Shown here piece by piece: positions 1-11,446 of a stretch of 64,000 nucleotides of DNA. Source of the stretch: Siphonodentalium dalli (Eukaryota; Mollusca; Scaphopoda; Gadilida; Siphonodentaliidae); NCBI GenBank assembly GCA_032622095.1, contig CP136069.1, positions 16,917,273 to 16,981,272 on the forward strand, in the 5' to 3' direction. The position numbers and the translations under genes were made by a program. A model generated the notes under the pieces. The model had not been told where the DNA came from, searched no databases, and worked only from the letters and a program-made list of their open reading frames with translations. Every line of letters begins with the position of its first letter. Within the stretch, counting starts at the first letter, position 1.

Positions 1-176
1 GTGTTATCCTTTGTTATCTGGAATTTACTGGAAATAATATTTTGTCCGTTAACGGCTCGCATCAGAATATTATATCTGTTTTTAATGAGTACTCGAATAT
101 ATGAATTTTTAGAACCAATATAGTAATGTTTATTCTCTGATCAAATACAGATATTGATAAGTACAAGGAGAAAATA

Positions 177-227
177 TATCATCATCAGCAGCAGCAGCAG
201 CAGAAGTAGCTTCATCATCACCATCAC

Positions 228-263
<36 letters not shown>

Positions 264-357
264 AATCATTATCATACTCAACATCGTCACAAACAATCAC
301 TATAACATCATTATCATTATCATAATCATCATCATCACTATCAACATCGCCGTCATC
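177..357. repeat. (ATC)n microsatellite with interruptions
   Basis: Runs of ATC/CAT with AGC and ATT variants. It is open in several frames on both strands, producing poly-Ile, poly-Asp or poly-Ser strings; these are by-products of the repeat, not genes. Confidence 0.9.
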
Positions 358-498
358 CTCTGAGACCACTACTATAACAACAACAACACAGCATATTATT
401 CATATGTGTTTAACTTAAGGTTTATCACACTACATTTGCATACACCTGATATCTCTTCCGATTTCCCCATAGCGTTACTGTAGATACGCCCCCTTATC

Positions 499-572
499 CA
501 ATGCGTTCATAAACCTATGAACGTAACGTGACGTCACTTTCAATGTCGTTCATAGGTTTATGAACACATTGG
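499..572. repeat. Inverted repeat with about 25-bp arms
   Basis: CCAATGCGTTCATAAACC-type left arm (499-523) pairs with the right arm (547-572). The spacer holds TGACGTCA, a palindromic CRE-like octamer, which may be chance. Looks like a very short MITE or hairpin remnant. Confidence 0.7.
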
Positions 573-1407
573 TCCCGGAAATCACCGGGGGTTGTCGGAC
601 ATTACCGACTGCTTGAGTATCTAGTCAGCCAATACGCCAAGGATTTGATAGCAAACAATATGTAATCGAGGTTCACGATTGGATGTCTCGAGCCATCTAA
701 TCGCGAGCACGGGTGGCACGAGATGTTCGAATTACTATCAGAATTATCGAAATATGAAATACAACGAAAAATCGAAATATGAAAATGCAGCGAAATAGCA
801 CGAAAAATCGAAATAGGAAAATACAGCGAAATAGCGAAATAGGGCGAAATATAGAGCGAAATATAGAAATAGGAAATTATTTTTATAAACGAAATAACGG
901 AGATATTTGAAAAAGTGTTTTTGACGAAATAACGGACATATTTGGAGAAGTGTTTTAAAGAGCGTAAGTATATAAATATAATTATTTCTACCTATAAGGG
1001 CGTTTTATCCTGCGATAAAATCCCATAACACTAACTAAATTACGTGAATAAGTAAGATCATTATGGCCCTAGGGCGCTAATGGGATATGCTTGTCGTTAA
1101 CACGAGATGGCCCGACACGTCACGTGACCAAACTGCCGATGAATTTTTCGGAATTTCTTTATTCTAATAAAGCTTTTTAACGAAAAAAATACCCGATTGA
1201 CATGTGTTACATAGAACACATACCTAACTAAATGGTATCCTAAGGTAAACACAGGTATATATTATTTCAATTTAAGCATTACTACAGATGCCGGTGATAT
1301 TTTGCCTAATTTCGATGTATTTTGGTCACATGATTTTTGTTTTGATCACGTGATAATTGTTTGCACACAAACCAGACGATCCATACGTATTTGTGTAAAT
1401 TAAAAAA
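573..1407. other. Non-coding stretch with CGAAATA-type degenerate repeats
   Basis: From about 747 to 930 the motif CGAAATA and close variants recur about a dozen times with variable spacing. The remainder to 1407 shows no ORF or repeat that I recognise. Confidence 0.55.
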
Positions 1408-1548
1408 ATGTCTCAATCCAGTGAATTAGACGAAAATCAACTAAATTTTCTTGAAAATAGTGCATCTCGATCGACAATTTACGGAGTGAGATGCTTCGAA
1501 GACTGGCTTGAAAAAAGAAGCAAAAGTTGTAATTCAGAGATGTTGTGA
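1408..1548 (+). pseudogene. Possible N-terminal fragment of a Crypton/DUF3504-like tyrosine recombinase
   Basis: A 46-codon ATG-initiated frame. It contains a stretch like SRSTIYGVRCFEDWLEKR, which resembles the start of Crypton-derived tyrosine-recombinase proteins, where a basic or Thr-rich segment precedes a V..F..WL..R motif. The frame stops at TGA 1546 and no catalytic Arg/His/Tyr region follows, so it would be only a decayed 5-prime piece. The resemblance is from memory of the family pattern and is weak. Confidence 0.3.
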
Positions 1549-1625
1549 AATATTTGAACTTGCCGGTGTACGACACTTATATAATGATAGTGTGTGGAAA
1601 TAATAGTTATAACATGGTATTTTTC

Positions 1626-1737
1626 GGGCATTATGGTTTCTTAACGGCCCTCCCGGAATGATTAACAGCCCTCGTGCCTTTTAGCGGCCGCTGGCTGTTA
1701 ATCATTCCTATCGGGCCGTTAAGAAACCATAATGCCC
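1626..1737. repeat. Palindromic element (112 bp core)
   Basis: GGGCATTATGGTTTCTTAAC at the left is mirrored at the right, and inner segments (GGAATGATTAACAGCC and its complement) also pair. Weaker pairing continues outward (ATAACATG either side) to about 1603-1762. A foldback or MITE-like hairpin. Confidence 0.8.
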
Positions 1738-1766
1738 TCAAAAATCATGTTATTGTTATAATAATA

Positions 1767-1897
1767 AACGGCGGATTCAACGTGGTCATGGGTTTTGACC
1801 GCGATAAAAAATCAGCAAACTCCGCATGAACCCCTTCATGCAGTTTGCTGAATTTTTCTCGCGGACAAAATCCCATGACCACATTGAAACCGCCGTT
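1767..1897. repeat. Near-perfect palindrome (131 bp)
   Basis: Starts AACGGCGG and ends CCGCCGTT; pairing runs almost to the centre (CATGAACCCCTTCATG). A few mismatches occur in about 63-bp arms. It lies only 29 bp from the preceding palindrome but is unrelated in sequence. Confidence 0.85.
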
Positions 1898-1919
1898 CAT
1901 TTCTTATGTAAAAACAAAT

Positions 1920-2215
1920 GTCCGTTTTTGAACACTAAAATATTGAACGCGTTCATGTGTTCAATCTTAAACACTTGTGTTCAAATATGTTAACAGTAGC
2001 GTTCAAATTGTCTATAACATTGCATGGTGTTCAGATCTTAACGCCAATGTTCAACTAATAACACATGTGTTCAACACACCATTGTTCAATAAATTTAACA
2101 ATAGTGTTCAACATTTGAACGCCTAATGGTGTTCAGAACGCATGCAACATATATTAAACGCTAAACTAGCGTTCAAATGGGAAATGTTGAACACTAAATT
2201 AATGTTAAGATTTTG
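1920..2215. repeat. Tract dense in GTTCAA/TTGAAC half-sites
   Basis: The hexamer GTTCAA or its complement TTGAAC, often as TTGAACAC or TGTGTTCAA, recurs many times at irregular spacing in both orientations. A similar tract lies at 3505-3760. Confidence 0.7.
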
Positions 2216-2360
2216 GTAATAATTGTGAGCGCTGACGTGAGCAGGAGATAAATACTGATGTTCAACGCAACCATAAACTAGAATGGAATATATTTTATTT
2301 ATGTAACCCATTGGGAATAACCGTATACCCTTTTCATGACTGGAGCTTCCTGAAATTACT

Positions 2361-2517
2361 GTCAATGCATTCTCTTATATATGCGAGTTCCACATAGAGA
2401 GCCTTGCATATATAAGATAACACATTGGCCTAAAACTATTTACCTTCATTGTATGTCTAATGCAGTGCATGCTCTTATATATGCGAGGCTCCCTGTTGAC
2501 TTTATGTACATGTGCCT
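2361..2517. repeat. Degenerate copies of the 69-bp palindrome
   Basis: 2361-2430 retains GCATTCTCTTATATATGCGAG and a decayed right arm; 2455-2517 is a second damaged copy. They are preceded by the CATGACTGGAGCTTCCTGAA lead-in that elsewhere marks TTAA-bounded elements of this family. Confidence 0.7.
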
Positions 2518-2747
2518 TGGATGTACAGACTATACAGCACTATTATACATTTGATAATTGAGGTGTGCCTTCAAATTTGAATGGTTCAATGATAATTTCA
2601 GAATATTGTGCACAAGCGATGCAAGCGAAAATCTGAAGAATAATTTGTAAGTTTCTAGTTTTGTAATTTGTTAGAACGTTGGTCTAGTTCTAACTGTGCT
2701 AATTTAGGAGTCAACTCATGGAAGTGACAGCGAGGTGTTATAATGAT

Positions 2748-2853
2748 GAGTTGTTTAATGATAACAATATGGTAACACTATGGTCAATATCACCGTAAAT
2801 GAGTTGTTTAATGATAACAAGGTATTAACAATATGGTCACTATCACAGTAAAT
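2748..2853. repeat. Two tandem copies of a 53-bp unit
   Basis: GAGTTGTTTAATGATAACAA begins at 2748 and again at 2801, each followed by TATGGTCA..TATCAC.GTAAAT with small changes. Confidence 0.7.
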
Positions 2854-3504
2854 GTACATGCATGTTGGTGTGTGCTCGTAGGACAGCGGTCTCCCAAAAG
2901 AGTCCTCATCTGACGGTGATATCGAGCCGAGAGATCGAATGATAATGTTCACCTGGTCAGCTGACCATGTCATATATAGTTCATGCACATCGAGTGTTCT
3001 CCTAGAATCACGACAGTCAGCTCGCTTTGTTCACTCTATCACGGCATTGGATCACGTATCGGTGTACACTAGTCCATTGCGAAAGCCATTGTTCATTAAC
3101 ACTGTGGTCACTATATGCGCAGATTTGACAGCAACATGTATGTCCTCCGAAACCAACATTCACCACAAATTGTTGTTAATTTGAAATCAACGCCATTGCC
3201 GATGCCAAGGCACAAAAGTTTTCTCGAGTCATGGCATTTTTCAATCAAGAAATCACACTTTCAAAGCCGAACGACAGACAAACTCATTCAGTCATTTGTT
3301 CTTTACAATTAGATACGCGAGCACAAGAAAAACAACGTATGCCTTTGCAATTATTCAGAATTAGAATCAAACACAACACAACAATGTATTTCCCTCCAAC
3401 AATTACAAGAGCACGAAACGGTAGGTAGTCGAAATAAAACTTCTGAACATGGCGATAACTTAATACTGCAATTATCGGAATCGGCAACGTAACGGACAGC
3501 AATT

Positions 3505-3760
3505 TGAACGCCGATGTTAAGTCATCCTGAACGCACTATTGAACACATGCATAGTTTGTTATGTTTAGTGGCAATAATTGAAAAATTGTTGTATAGTTCT
3601 ATTCCGAACAGATCAACTCGAAATACCCTAACGAAAGGTACCGTTTGATACCGGTGCTGAACGCCAGTGATTATCTTTCAGATGAACATCACTGTTCGTC
3701 GACTGAACACCACTATTCAAAGACTGAATACCACTGGTCAACGTTTGAATAGTCCCGTTT
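3505..3760. repeat. Second tract of GTTCAA/TTGAAC-like half-sites
   Basis: Repeated GAACGCC, TGAACACCACT and ACTGTTCG-type words, similar in kind to 1920-2215. With that tract it may mark the subterminal regions of one roughly 1.9-kb element; no clear terminal repeat was found. Confidence 0.5.
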
Positions 3761-3998
3761 CAGATCTATGTATTTAGACGACTTGTACTCTAACGCTGAT
3801 GTTTAGAGTTAATATATAGCGTTACGATTTATACACGTCTGTTGTATGAACGCATTTTAGAACACTTATTTTTGCAGTGCAGTCGGATGAAAGAGCAAAA
3901 TCTACGCAGACAAACGACATCTTTCAAATTCATCATGTCATCTTATGTGTGAATATTTGCATGCTCTATGATTGTACCGTATTCTTTCATAGAGCTAA

Positions 3999-4521
3999 GG
4001 GTGCGTTCATACACTGGACAGTTTTCACGGTATATGGGTTGCATGCATTTCGTCGCAGAAAACGATATGATGCTAGAATGTGATCGGATACATGCATATA
4101 ACATGCATCTACACCGCAGCTAACTACGCGACATGCATATAACATGCATCTACACCGCAGCTAACTACTCGACATGCATATAACATGCATCTACACCGCA
4201 GCTAACTACGCGAGAAGAAAAATGTATGTAGTTCCACACGCAGTGATTCTAAAGGAATTTGCCTGTAAATAACACTCAATTATCTCACAAGAATCAATCA
4301 TACAGGTATTTGAAGGTAAATGCCAGTAGCACTGTTACAAGTGGACCTACATAAATGTTACTTCTCATGTAGCTTTCTTTGGTTCAGATGCAAGTTATAA
4401 CCACATGATCAATACTAACGCTGATTTGTTGACAACTGGTAGAAATTAATCCGTTTTGGCAATTTTGCAGCTGGCATTTTTGCAGTTTCGAGTACAATAT
4501 TGCCAGCGTATGAACGTACCC
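3999..4521. mobile_element. PIF/Harbinger-like MITE (523 bp) with TAA target duplication
   Basis: Begins GGGTGCGTTCATACACTG and ends CAGCGTATGAACGTACCC, a nearly perfect 18-bp terminal inverted repeat. TAA directly flanks both ends. A 3-bp TTA/TAA duplication with GGG-starting termini is the known signature of PIF/Harbinger elements. No transposase is encoded. A related copy lies at 10534-10856. Confidence 0.8.
4090..4212. repeat. Three tandem 41-bp repeats inside the Harbinger-like element
   Basis: Units start at 4090, 4131 and 4172 with ACATGCATATAACATGCATC and are almost identical. The related element at 10534 has only one counterpart of this segment (GTGCATATAATATGCATC), so the triplication is private to this copy. 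Confidence 0.9.
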
Positions 4522-5129
4522 TAAAACATTGACATTATAATAGGATATGCAGTTCATCCCCGAGCTGTCGTTTATTACATAAGGGACAGCGTCTATATAT
4601 ATTTAGTAAGTTTGTACCATATACCGCGATTATCTAAAACTAAGAGATCTATTCCCAAAATTCGGACCTCTCCCACCAAATAACCTATATCTATAATGTG
4701 AAAGAGACTAGAGAAGCAGTGGTAATAATATTTTATTTCTTTGCCATTTATTATAAGCATTCTACCTAGCTTCCGCCATTTATGACACCAATAAACGATC
4801 AGAATTCCTCTCACATATCACATAAAAACCACACATTATGAAGCAATATTCCTACACATATGTCCTCGGCAATAACCTAAAGACAACATATACTATTTAA
4901 TACCCCAAGAATCCATATATTTCTAGCTGACACATAGCTACAGAGTCTTTATTCGACCTAATGAACTTATTTAATTAACTTCATGTGGCTGTTTTGTGGA
5001 AATAATCGCGGAGAGAAAAAACATCTTCACTTGGCTAAGCACATTAACATCGTCCGTTTTGACATTAATGCTTGCTAGGAGAATCAGCGGCTTTGTTATA
5101 AGTGGATGAACGCAACTAAAGCTTTCGAT
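4522..5129. other. No gene seen
   Basis: AT-rich unique-looking sequence with short chance ORFs; nothing recognised. Confidence 0.5.
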
Positions 5130-5440
5130 GCCCAAAGCTCCTATCGTGATTTCAAAGAACATTTTTACGTTGGAAATATGTTTTTAATTTAACTTGATGG
5201 GTTCCTAAGAGGTATTCCGTATAAACGGACCAACATTTACATTGTTTCGCACGAAGAGAGATAAATTTTCGACGATTGCATTCCTGAAAACTGGTCTGTA
5301 GATTTATTTGTAGCTCTGGTTGTAGAAAATCTGGTTGAAAATCACGAAGGCGGACATGTGATATGTATAGAACCCATTTGAAGTTTGAGGTCAGGAAAAT
5401 GAAAGCACCGTTTGGCAAGATGTTAGATGAGCCTGGAAAT
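5130..5440. repeat. Upstream copy of a local duplication (unoccupied target)
   Basis: About 300 bp (from CTATCGTGATTTCAAAGAAC to the GGCAAGATGTTAGATGAGC region) repeats at 5785-6375. This copy contains the intact GAGGTATTCCG junction at which the other copy carries a 293-bp insertion. Confidence 0.85.
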
Positions 5441-5866
5441 AGTGTGTCTGTCATTTGCAGAATGAGGTACACAGAAGGTTAATTTAGTTTCCTCGGCCTT
5501 GAATCAGAGATTGAAGTTCCCCAGTTGAAGTTAGTGATGTTCACCCATTAGCCACACGATTATACAATTTATCTTCTGCAAATTAGGGGATTTATAAACT
5601 GAACATAAGGGAGAAATAAAAACAATGTTAGTTTGAGACGATGATTGTGATGTTCACTCATTGGGAACCTCGATTATGCAATGTGTCGTCTGCCAATTTG
5701 GGGAAATTATATAGAGAAACTAGACTAAAAAAGAAATAGAATCTAAGTTTCTATAGAAATTTTATAATAAAGGAAACTAAAGCTCAAAGCTCCTATCGTG
5801 ATTTCAAAGAACATTTTTACGTTGGAAATATGTTTTTAATTTAACTTGATGTGCTCCCAAGAGGTA

Positions 5867-6159
5867 TAGTAATGCCCAAAGTAATCGACCCCTTAACCAC
5901 AGTAGAATTATGGGTAACTTTTCAGGATTTAGTCGGAAATATGGATTGTTGCCATTCATCGGAAAGCTCTCCCCGAGAGATTTCCGATGAATGGCAACAA
6001 GCCATATTTCCGACTAAATCCTGAAAAGTTACCAATAATTCTGCTGTGGTTGGGGAGAGCTTTCCGATGAATGGCAACAAGCCATATTTCCGACTAAATC
6101 CTGAAAAGTTAACCATAATTCTGCTGTGGTTAAGGGGTCGATTACTTAGGGCATTACTG
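5867..6159. mobile_element. TA-flanked foldback MITE, with a duplicated right arm
   Basis: Ends match (C/T)AGTAATGCCC..., and TA flanks both sides as in Tc1/mariner-type insertions. The arms carry ATTATGGGTAACTTTTCAGG and its complement and would fold into a long hairpin. This copy has a third arm: the right arm from the GAGAGCTTTCCGATG region onward occurs twice in tandem. The neighbouring duplicate at 5211-5221 preserves the empty site GAGGTATTCCG. Related copies: 33570-33782, 45660-45792, 60667-60879. Confidence 0.9.
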
Positions 6160-6399
6160 TATTCCGTATAAACGGACTAACATTTGCATTGTTTCGCACG
6201 AAGAGAGATACATTTTAGACGATTGCATTCCTGAAAACTGGTCTGTATATTTATATGTAGCTCGGGTTGTAGAAAGTCTGGTTGAAAATCACGAAGGCGG
6301 ACATGTATAGAACACATTTGAGGTTTGAGGTCAGGAAAATGAAAGCGTCGTTTGGCAAGATGTTAGATGAGCTATCTTTTTGTGGGGTTCAATGAGTTC

Positions 6400-6690
6400 C
6401 AAGTCTGACCATAGTGTGTCTGTCATTTGCATAACGAGGTACACATAAGGTTAATTAGTGACGCTACCATATACGGCGGGCTAGCATCACTAAACTAATC
6501 ATCTGGGGACCTCGTTCTGCTTAGGCATCAACTGCTATGGGATCATATTGAAGTTCCCCAGTTGAAGTTGGTGGTAATCACCCATTAGCCACATCGATTT
6601 TGCAATTTATCTTCTGCAAATTAGGGGATACAGAAACCGAGTATAAGGGAGAAGATAACTAAAACAATGTTAATTTGAGACTATAGATAA
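6400..6690. repeat. Degenerate hairpin-bounded element (related to 44990-45415 and 62987-63418)
   Basis: Contains TGTGTCTGTCATTTGC, an inverted repeat around TTAGTGACGC/GCATCACTAA, and CCTCGTTCTGCTTAGG. The remaining body matches the other two copies loosely. A further fragment lies at about 5446-5640. Confidence 0.6.
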
Positions 6691-6929
6691 TTTTGACGGT
6701 GTTGTGTCCATGTCAATTCCAGTTTTTGGATTGTCCGGATGACAACATGGCAATGTTCTATAGAATGTCTTTTTAGATGGTACAGGTCGAGTTCGATTTT
6801 GGTCATGGTCCGATTTTATTTGACGAGGATATGCCCCTTTGTCGACTTAGAAATTAAAAAAATTGGGTTCTCTGGTTGATAACTTCAGTTATGCAGAACC
6901 GAATTTTTATATTTGGTATCACAGGTAAT

Positions 6930-7850
6930 TGGAACAAAACACCCCACCACCCTAAAGACATATATAAGACAAGGTAAATATCTATCAGATGCCCCATATT
7001 CCCACAACCTCGCGTTGCCAAGCTGTAGCTAAGCTAACATATTTAAAAAAAATTGTATTCAAACTAAGAACATTTTTTGTTCCCGAAGGAGTCTAGTTCA
7101 TTTTGACATATCACCCGACTCGATCAGTTGATTGTATCAAAAGCTACAGGTATATCAGAACAGAACAATGCTGGCCAAAATTGCTGGTCGGATATTTACT
7201 GGGCACACCGGCTGGAAAATATTTACGATCAGACCCGAGAGTATAGCCAGTTTTTGTCGGTGACATTCGTCAAGACTTACATTGGATACATTTCTAGTAA
7301 ATTTTAATTCATTTCAGCTCATAAAAGAATTTCCCCTTTCACCCATGCATGACAGAGATATGCAGTTATAAATAGTTTTCACGAAAGTGGGAGACGTAAT
7401 TTGTCTCCCATTTTGGCGACCGTGGGACAAATTACCCTTCACACTTTCTTGTGAGCCATTTTACTGCATAGTGCCATAAGAGCCATAAGAACAATCTTAC
7501 CTGAAATGTAAGTATTGATGATGAATGTCACCGACATGGCTGTCCCTTCAGAAAATTCGTTTAGTGTGCCCAGTAAATGTCCAACAAGAAATTTTGGCCA
7601 GAATTTTTCTATTCCGATGCCTATAACTGATACAATCAACCGATTGAGTGGTTATGTGTCAAACTGAACCATAGCCCTTCTTGAACAAAATAGGCATATT
7701 GTCTGAATAAAATAACATCAATATTTTAGCCACAGCTTGATAACAACGGTTGGTGGGAATTTGGGTCATCTGATAGATAGTTACCTTGTCTTATATTATG
7801 TCTTTGGGGTGGTGTGGTCCATTGTGCCAAATACCTGTGTTTGGTATATG
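6930..7850. repeat. Long diverged inverted repeat
   Basis: 6930-7280 is matched in reverse by about 7500-7850: for example AAGACAAGGTAAATATCTATCAGAT versus its complement near 7770, and TGGGCACAC versus GTGTGCCCA. The arms are well diverged, so this is an old foldback element or inverted duplication. The ORF at 7439-7639 (- strand) lies in one arm and has no recognisable domain. Confidence 0.6.
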
Positions 7851-10114
7851 TGGTTCACATTTGAGAAGACACAGGTCAATTTCTATTTTGGTTATCGTCC
7901 GATGATTTTTATGGAGTTATGCCTCTTTTTAGACTTAGAAATAAAAAAATGTGGGTTATGCGGATGATAACTTGAGCAATATATACATTGAACAATATTT
8001 CTTTATATTTGGTGTGCATGGTTCTCATTTGAAAACACACATGCATGTCAAGTTAGAATTTGATCATTATCGACTGACTTTTGACAAGAGTAATGTGCAT
8101 CTATTGGATTTAGAAATCATAACATCTGTATTGTCTAAAAGATTACTTTGTGAATTTTTAAATGAATATCTTGATACTTGATGTGTGGTTCACATTTCAT
8201 AACACGCAGGTCATCCTCAAGTTGGAATCAAACTTTTGCCAGAATTATACTTCTTTGTACTTTAAAAATGCCAACGTCAATAAAATTCAGATAAATATAG
8301 TGCGACAACCTTATGTAAGTAGGCATGCATACAAACAAATAATTCAGTTGTAATTGTGCATCTGTATAATCTGAGGGTAAAAACGGAAATTCAGCAGATT
8401 CCTGCATGTAGGATTCATGTTACCATGCTGGAATTATTAACCCTTTTCGCTCGGTCTTGAATTCGCACACCTATACAGGTGCGCGAATTTAAAGCAGAAA
8501 TATTTTCCGCAAAAAAACAAAAACAAAAAATGTATCCGATGACATGTATATATATGCCATCTATAGTTTTATGTTCTTTAATATATATATTGAATAACCG
8601 CCATACATGATGTAAAGGGTACAGCGCACAAAAAATAACTGTTCATTATTTCGTTGTCCAGATAGGTAATTCTACATATAATACATTTGCATGGTCCAAA
8701 TTTGATGGTATTTCAATAGTTTTTGGCATCAGTGACATGACATCGATCTAAATAAAGTGACATCAACGATTATCGATAGGCTACTGACTTCAGAAATGTC
8801 AATTTGTAATTTAATATATCGACATCGATTAATAACTTAATACACAAACATCTTAGTTGTTCGCGTTTGTTTATATATATCCTTTATTGCCTCCACTATC
8901 GGAGAGTTAAATTTAAATAACATAGTTACAAACAAATCTAATACAAAAATGACAGTGGCATATATGTACAGTTAAAGAATATGACAACACAATATAAAGC
9001 GAGATTACGCACACAGTTTCACACACACTGAGTCTCAGACACAAGCAAGTTGCTATATATACGGACACATCAGTCTGATTATTACCCCGTCGTTGATTAA
9101 AGGTACTCAATCCGATTCGATGGTCCCCATATCATCAGATTACAACAACAACAACAACAAAAATTTGAAATACCGCTTCAGTTATCAGAATCGAGTAATT
9201 ACTCAAAAATAATGCTAACCGCAGTCAACTATTGCCCAAAATCTGTTATTTATCAACATTTTGTTCAACGAAATTTTGCCGGTTTGTCAAATATCTGTCA
9301 CAAAAAAGCTTTCTTTTCGCGGTAAATGATGAATTTGAAGCAGTCTTCGCGTTTCCGTTTTTCTAACTTTCCCGCAAATTAAAATTCTATAATGTAAAAT
9401 GACTCTGTTGGAGATAAATGTTCACGTCTTTTCGCATATGTGATTCTAGTATATATATTCTTCAAACTCCAGTCCAAACGCACCTTCCCTGGAAAAAAAC
9501 AATGCGCATTATAAACGCTACGATGCATGGCTATTAGGCAGGAAAAAATTGTCAGTGCACGTGAGCATTATAGATAGCTAGGTAATTGTCAGAGAACGGT
9601 GATAGTAAGAAAGTTTTAATGCTCTAAAAAAAATAATATATCATCGCCTCTGACAAACTGCACCGAAAAATACCCGTAATTATTCATATCAAACAAAAAA
9701 CAACGAGCGAACACATGTGCAAACAGCAGCGAGCCCACATTAATGCGCGACGTCGTACCTGGTAGGTCGTAAACATCCCATGATGCATCTGTGAGCGTGC
9801 GCACAGGACATCTTTTGCCTGTCATCAATAAAGCTTTATTTTGTTTCTGATCCTGGTGCACGTGGCGACTGACGTTGTGGTTATGAGTTTTTCGCGGCAT
9901 TCTCGCGTACGACCTGCTGATTTAGGATGATAGAACAATATTTCATTCAATTAGTCTTGATACTTTTGCCCTCGTTGTGTTCCTTGCTTTAGCAACCGCG
10001 GCGAATAAAATTGAACTGTATAATGAAATCTGTTCTTTTCCCCGCAGGATGTCGTCTGCTATTTTTGACAGGTCCCCTACGAGATCGCGTCGGGAAGTCG
10101 CGAGTCGACCAACT
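7851..10114. other. No gene seen
   Basis: The 7770-8010 segment echoes 6780-6960 (ATTTTGGT..TCGTCCGAT, CTTAGAAAT.AAAAAA). A short (CAA)n run lies near 9140-9162. A 94-codon frame at 9616-9900 (- strand) shows no domain. Otherwise AT-rich unique sequence. Confidence 0.5.
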
Positions 10115-10533
10115 TCAAATGAATTTCTGGAAGGGTGATCAGTCGCTGGTCAGGATAATCTTAAGGAGCTAGGATTGCCCAAGACAACACCATGCTGCCA
10201 CGCTAAACCAGGCGTTTGTCTGACGGTGTTGAACAAAAACGTGGTATAATCGGACGAAAAAAAATACATGTAGTAGCATTGAATGCACTTGTCAAATGAA
10301 ATTCTGGAAGAAATGATCCGTCGCTGCGTGGGCATGCCGTATAATCTTAGGGAGCTATATAGATTTGCACATGATGCATTGCAAAACCAGCCATTTGGCT
10401 GAAGGCGTTGAACAAAAACGTGGTATAATCGGACGGGGGGGGGGGAGAATACATGTATGACATTGGATGCACTTGTCAAATGAAATTCTGGAAGAAATGA
10501 TCCGTCGCTGAGTGGTCATGCCGGATAATCTTA
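10115..10533. repeat. Tandem repeat of about 185-bp units
   Basis: Units share AAATGAAATTCTGGAAGAAATG, GATAATCTTAGGGAGCTA, AACCAG.C.TT and GAACAAAAACGTGGTATAATC. Two full units and a partial third are present before the insertion at 10534; a decayed continuation lies at 10857-10960. A poly-G run of about 12 sits at 10437-10446. Confidence 0.8.
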
Positions 10534-10856
10534 GGGTACGTTCATGCGCTGCAAGTTTCCGCGGTATGTTTTGCAGGCATCTCATCATAGAAAACTACAT
10601 GGTGCCATAATATGACAGTAATCGTGCATATAATATGCATCTTTACCAAAGCGAGCGACATGAGAAGTAAAATTGCTGTAGTTCCACTTGTAACGGCGCT
10701 ACTGACATTTGCCTGCAAATACATGTAAGATTTATTCTTGCGAAATAATTGCACGTTATCGACAGGCAAATTCCGGTAGCATGTCTACAGGTGGAACTAC
10801 GGGGATTTTACTTCACAGTTAGGTGTGGTAGAATTTGCCAGTGTATGAACGTACCC
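10534..10856. mobile_element. PIF/Harbinger-like MITE (323 bp) with TTA target duplication
   Basis: Ends GGGTACGTTCATGCGCTG and CAGTGTATGAACGTACCC. TTA abuts both ends. The empty target ATAATCTTAAGGAGC survives in the neighbouring tandem unit near 10151-10165, which fixes both insertion point and duplication length. No coding capacity. Confidence 0.85.
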
Positions 10857-11026
10857 TTAAGGGGTTATATTATAGGATTGTCCAAGTCAACGCCATGATG
10901 CCCCGCAAAACCAGCCGTTCGACCGTCGGTTTGAGCAAAACGTGCATACTAATGTGAATTGAAAAAATAAGAATATATAGCAGAATTACATGAGCACTTG
11001 GCGACATGAAGCTTCACAATATACTT

Positions 11027-11446
11027 AAAGTGATGTGAATCACCCAACTGAGGTGTTCCAGGACTGAATAACAAATAATCAAAATAAGTTTTTTTCATAA
11101 ATATGATATCGAAGTATATATATATAGCCAGAAAACAGCATCATTGTTATAAACGAATAACACATAGTGACTATTATTGGCTCAATCATTGTATTGTTTA
11201 TTATGACCAATAAAGCGTCCCGAATAAAATAGTAAATATTTACATGTGTGTATTGTTCAACCGTTGTGTTCTCTGAAATGGTACTGCATGCCCATGTGGT
11301 TGGAAATTTCGACGACCTTAGTTATTTGCTTCAATCTTCCAGTGGGATAGTGTGTGGATACTAACTGATAGTTTTTATTCGAGTACGGATTGTGTGTGGA
11401 TACTAACTGATTGTTTTATTCTATGAAATAAGTCCACAATATGTCT
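11027..11446. repeat. Dispersed repeat, copy 1 (about 400 bp)
   Basis: Shares TTAAAGTGATGTGAA, GCGTCCCGA..AA.AGTAAATATTTACA and ATATGTCTTTAA with 40648-41040 in the same order. Likely an old transposon; ends not well defined. Confidence 0.65.

Noticed and set aside
130-369. Asp-rich and Ile-rich frames on opposite strands
   Set aside because: Translations of an (ATC)n microsatellite.
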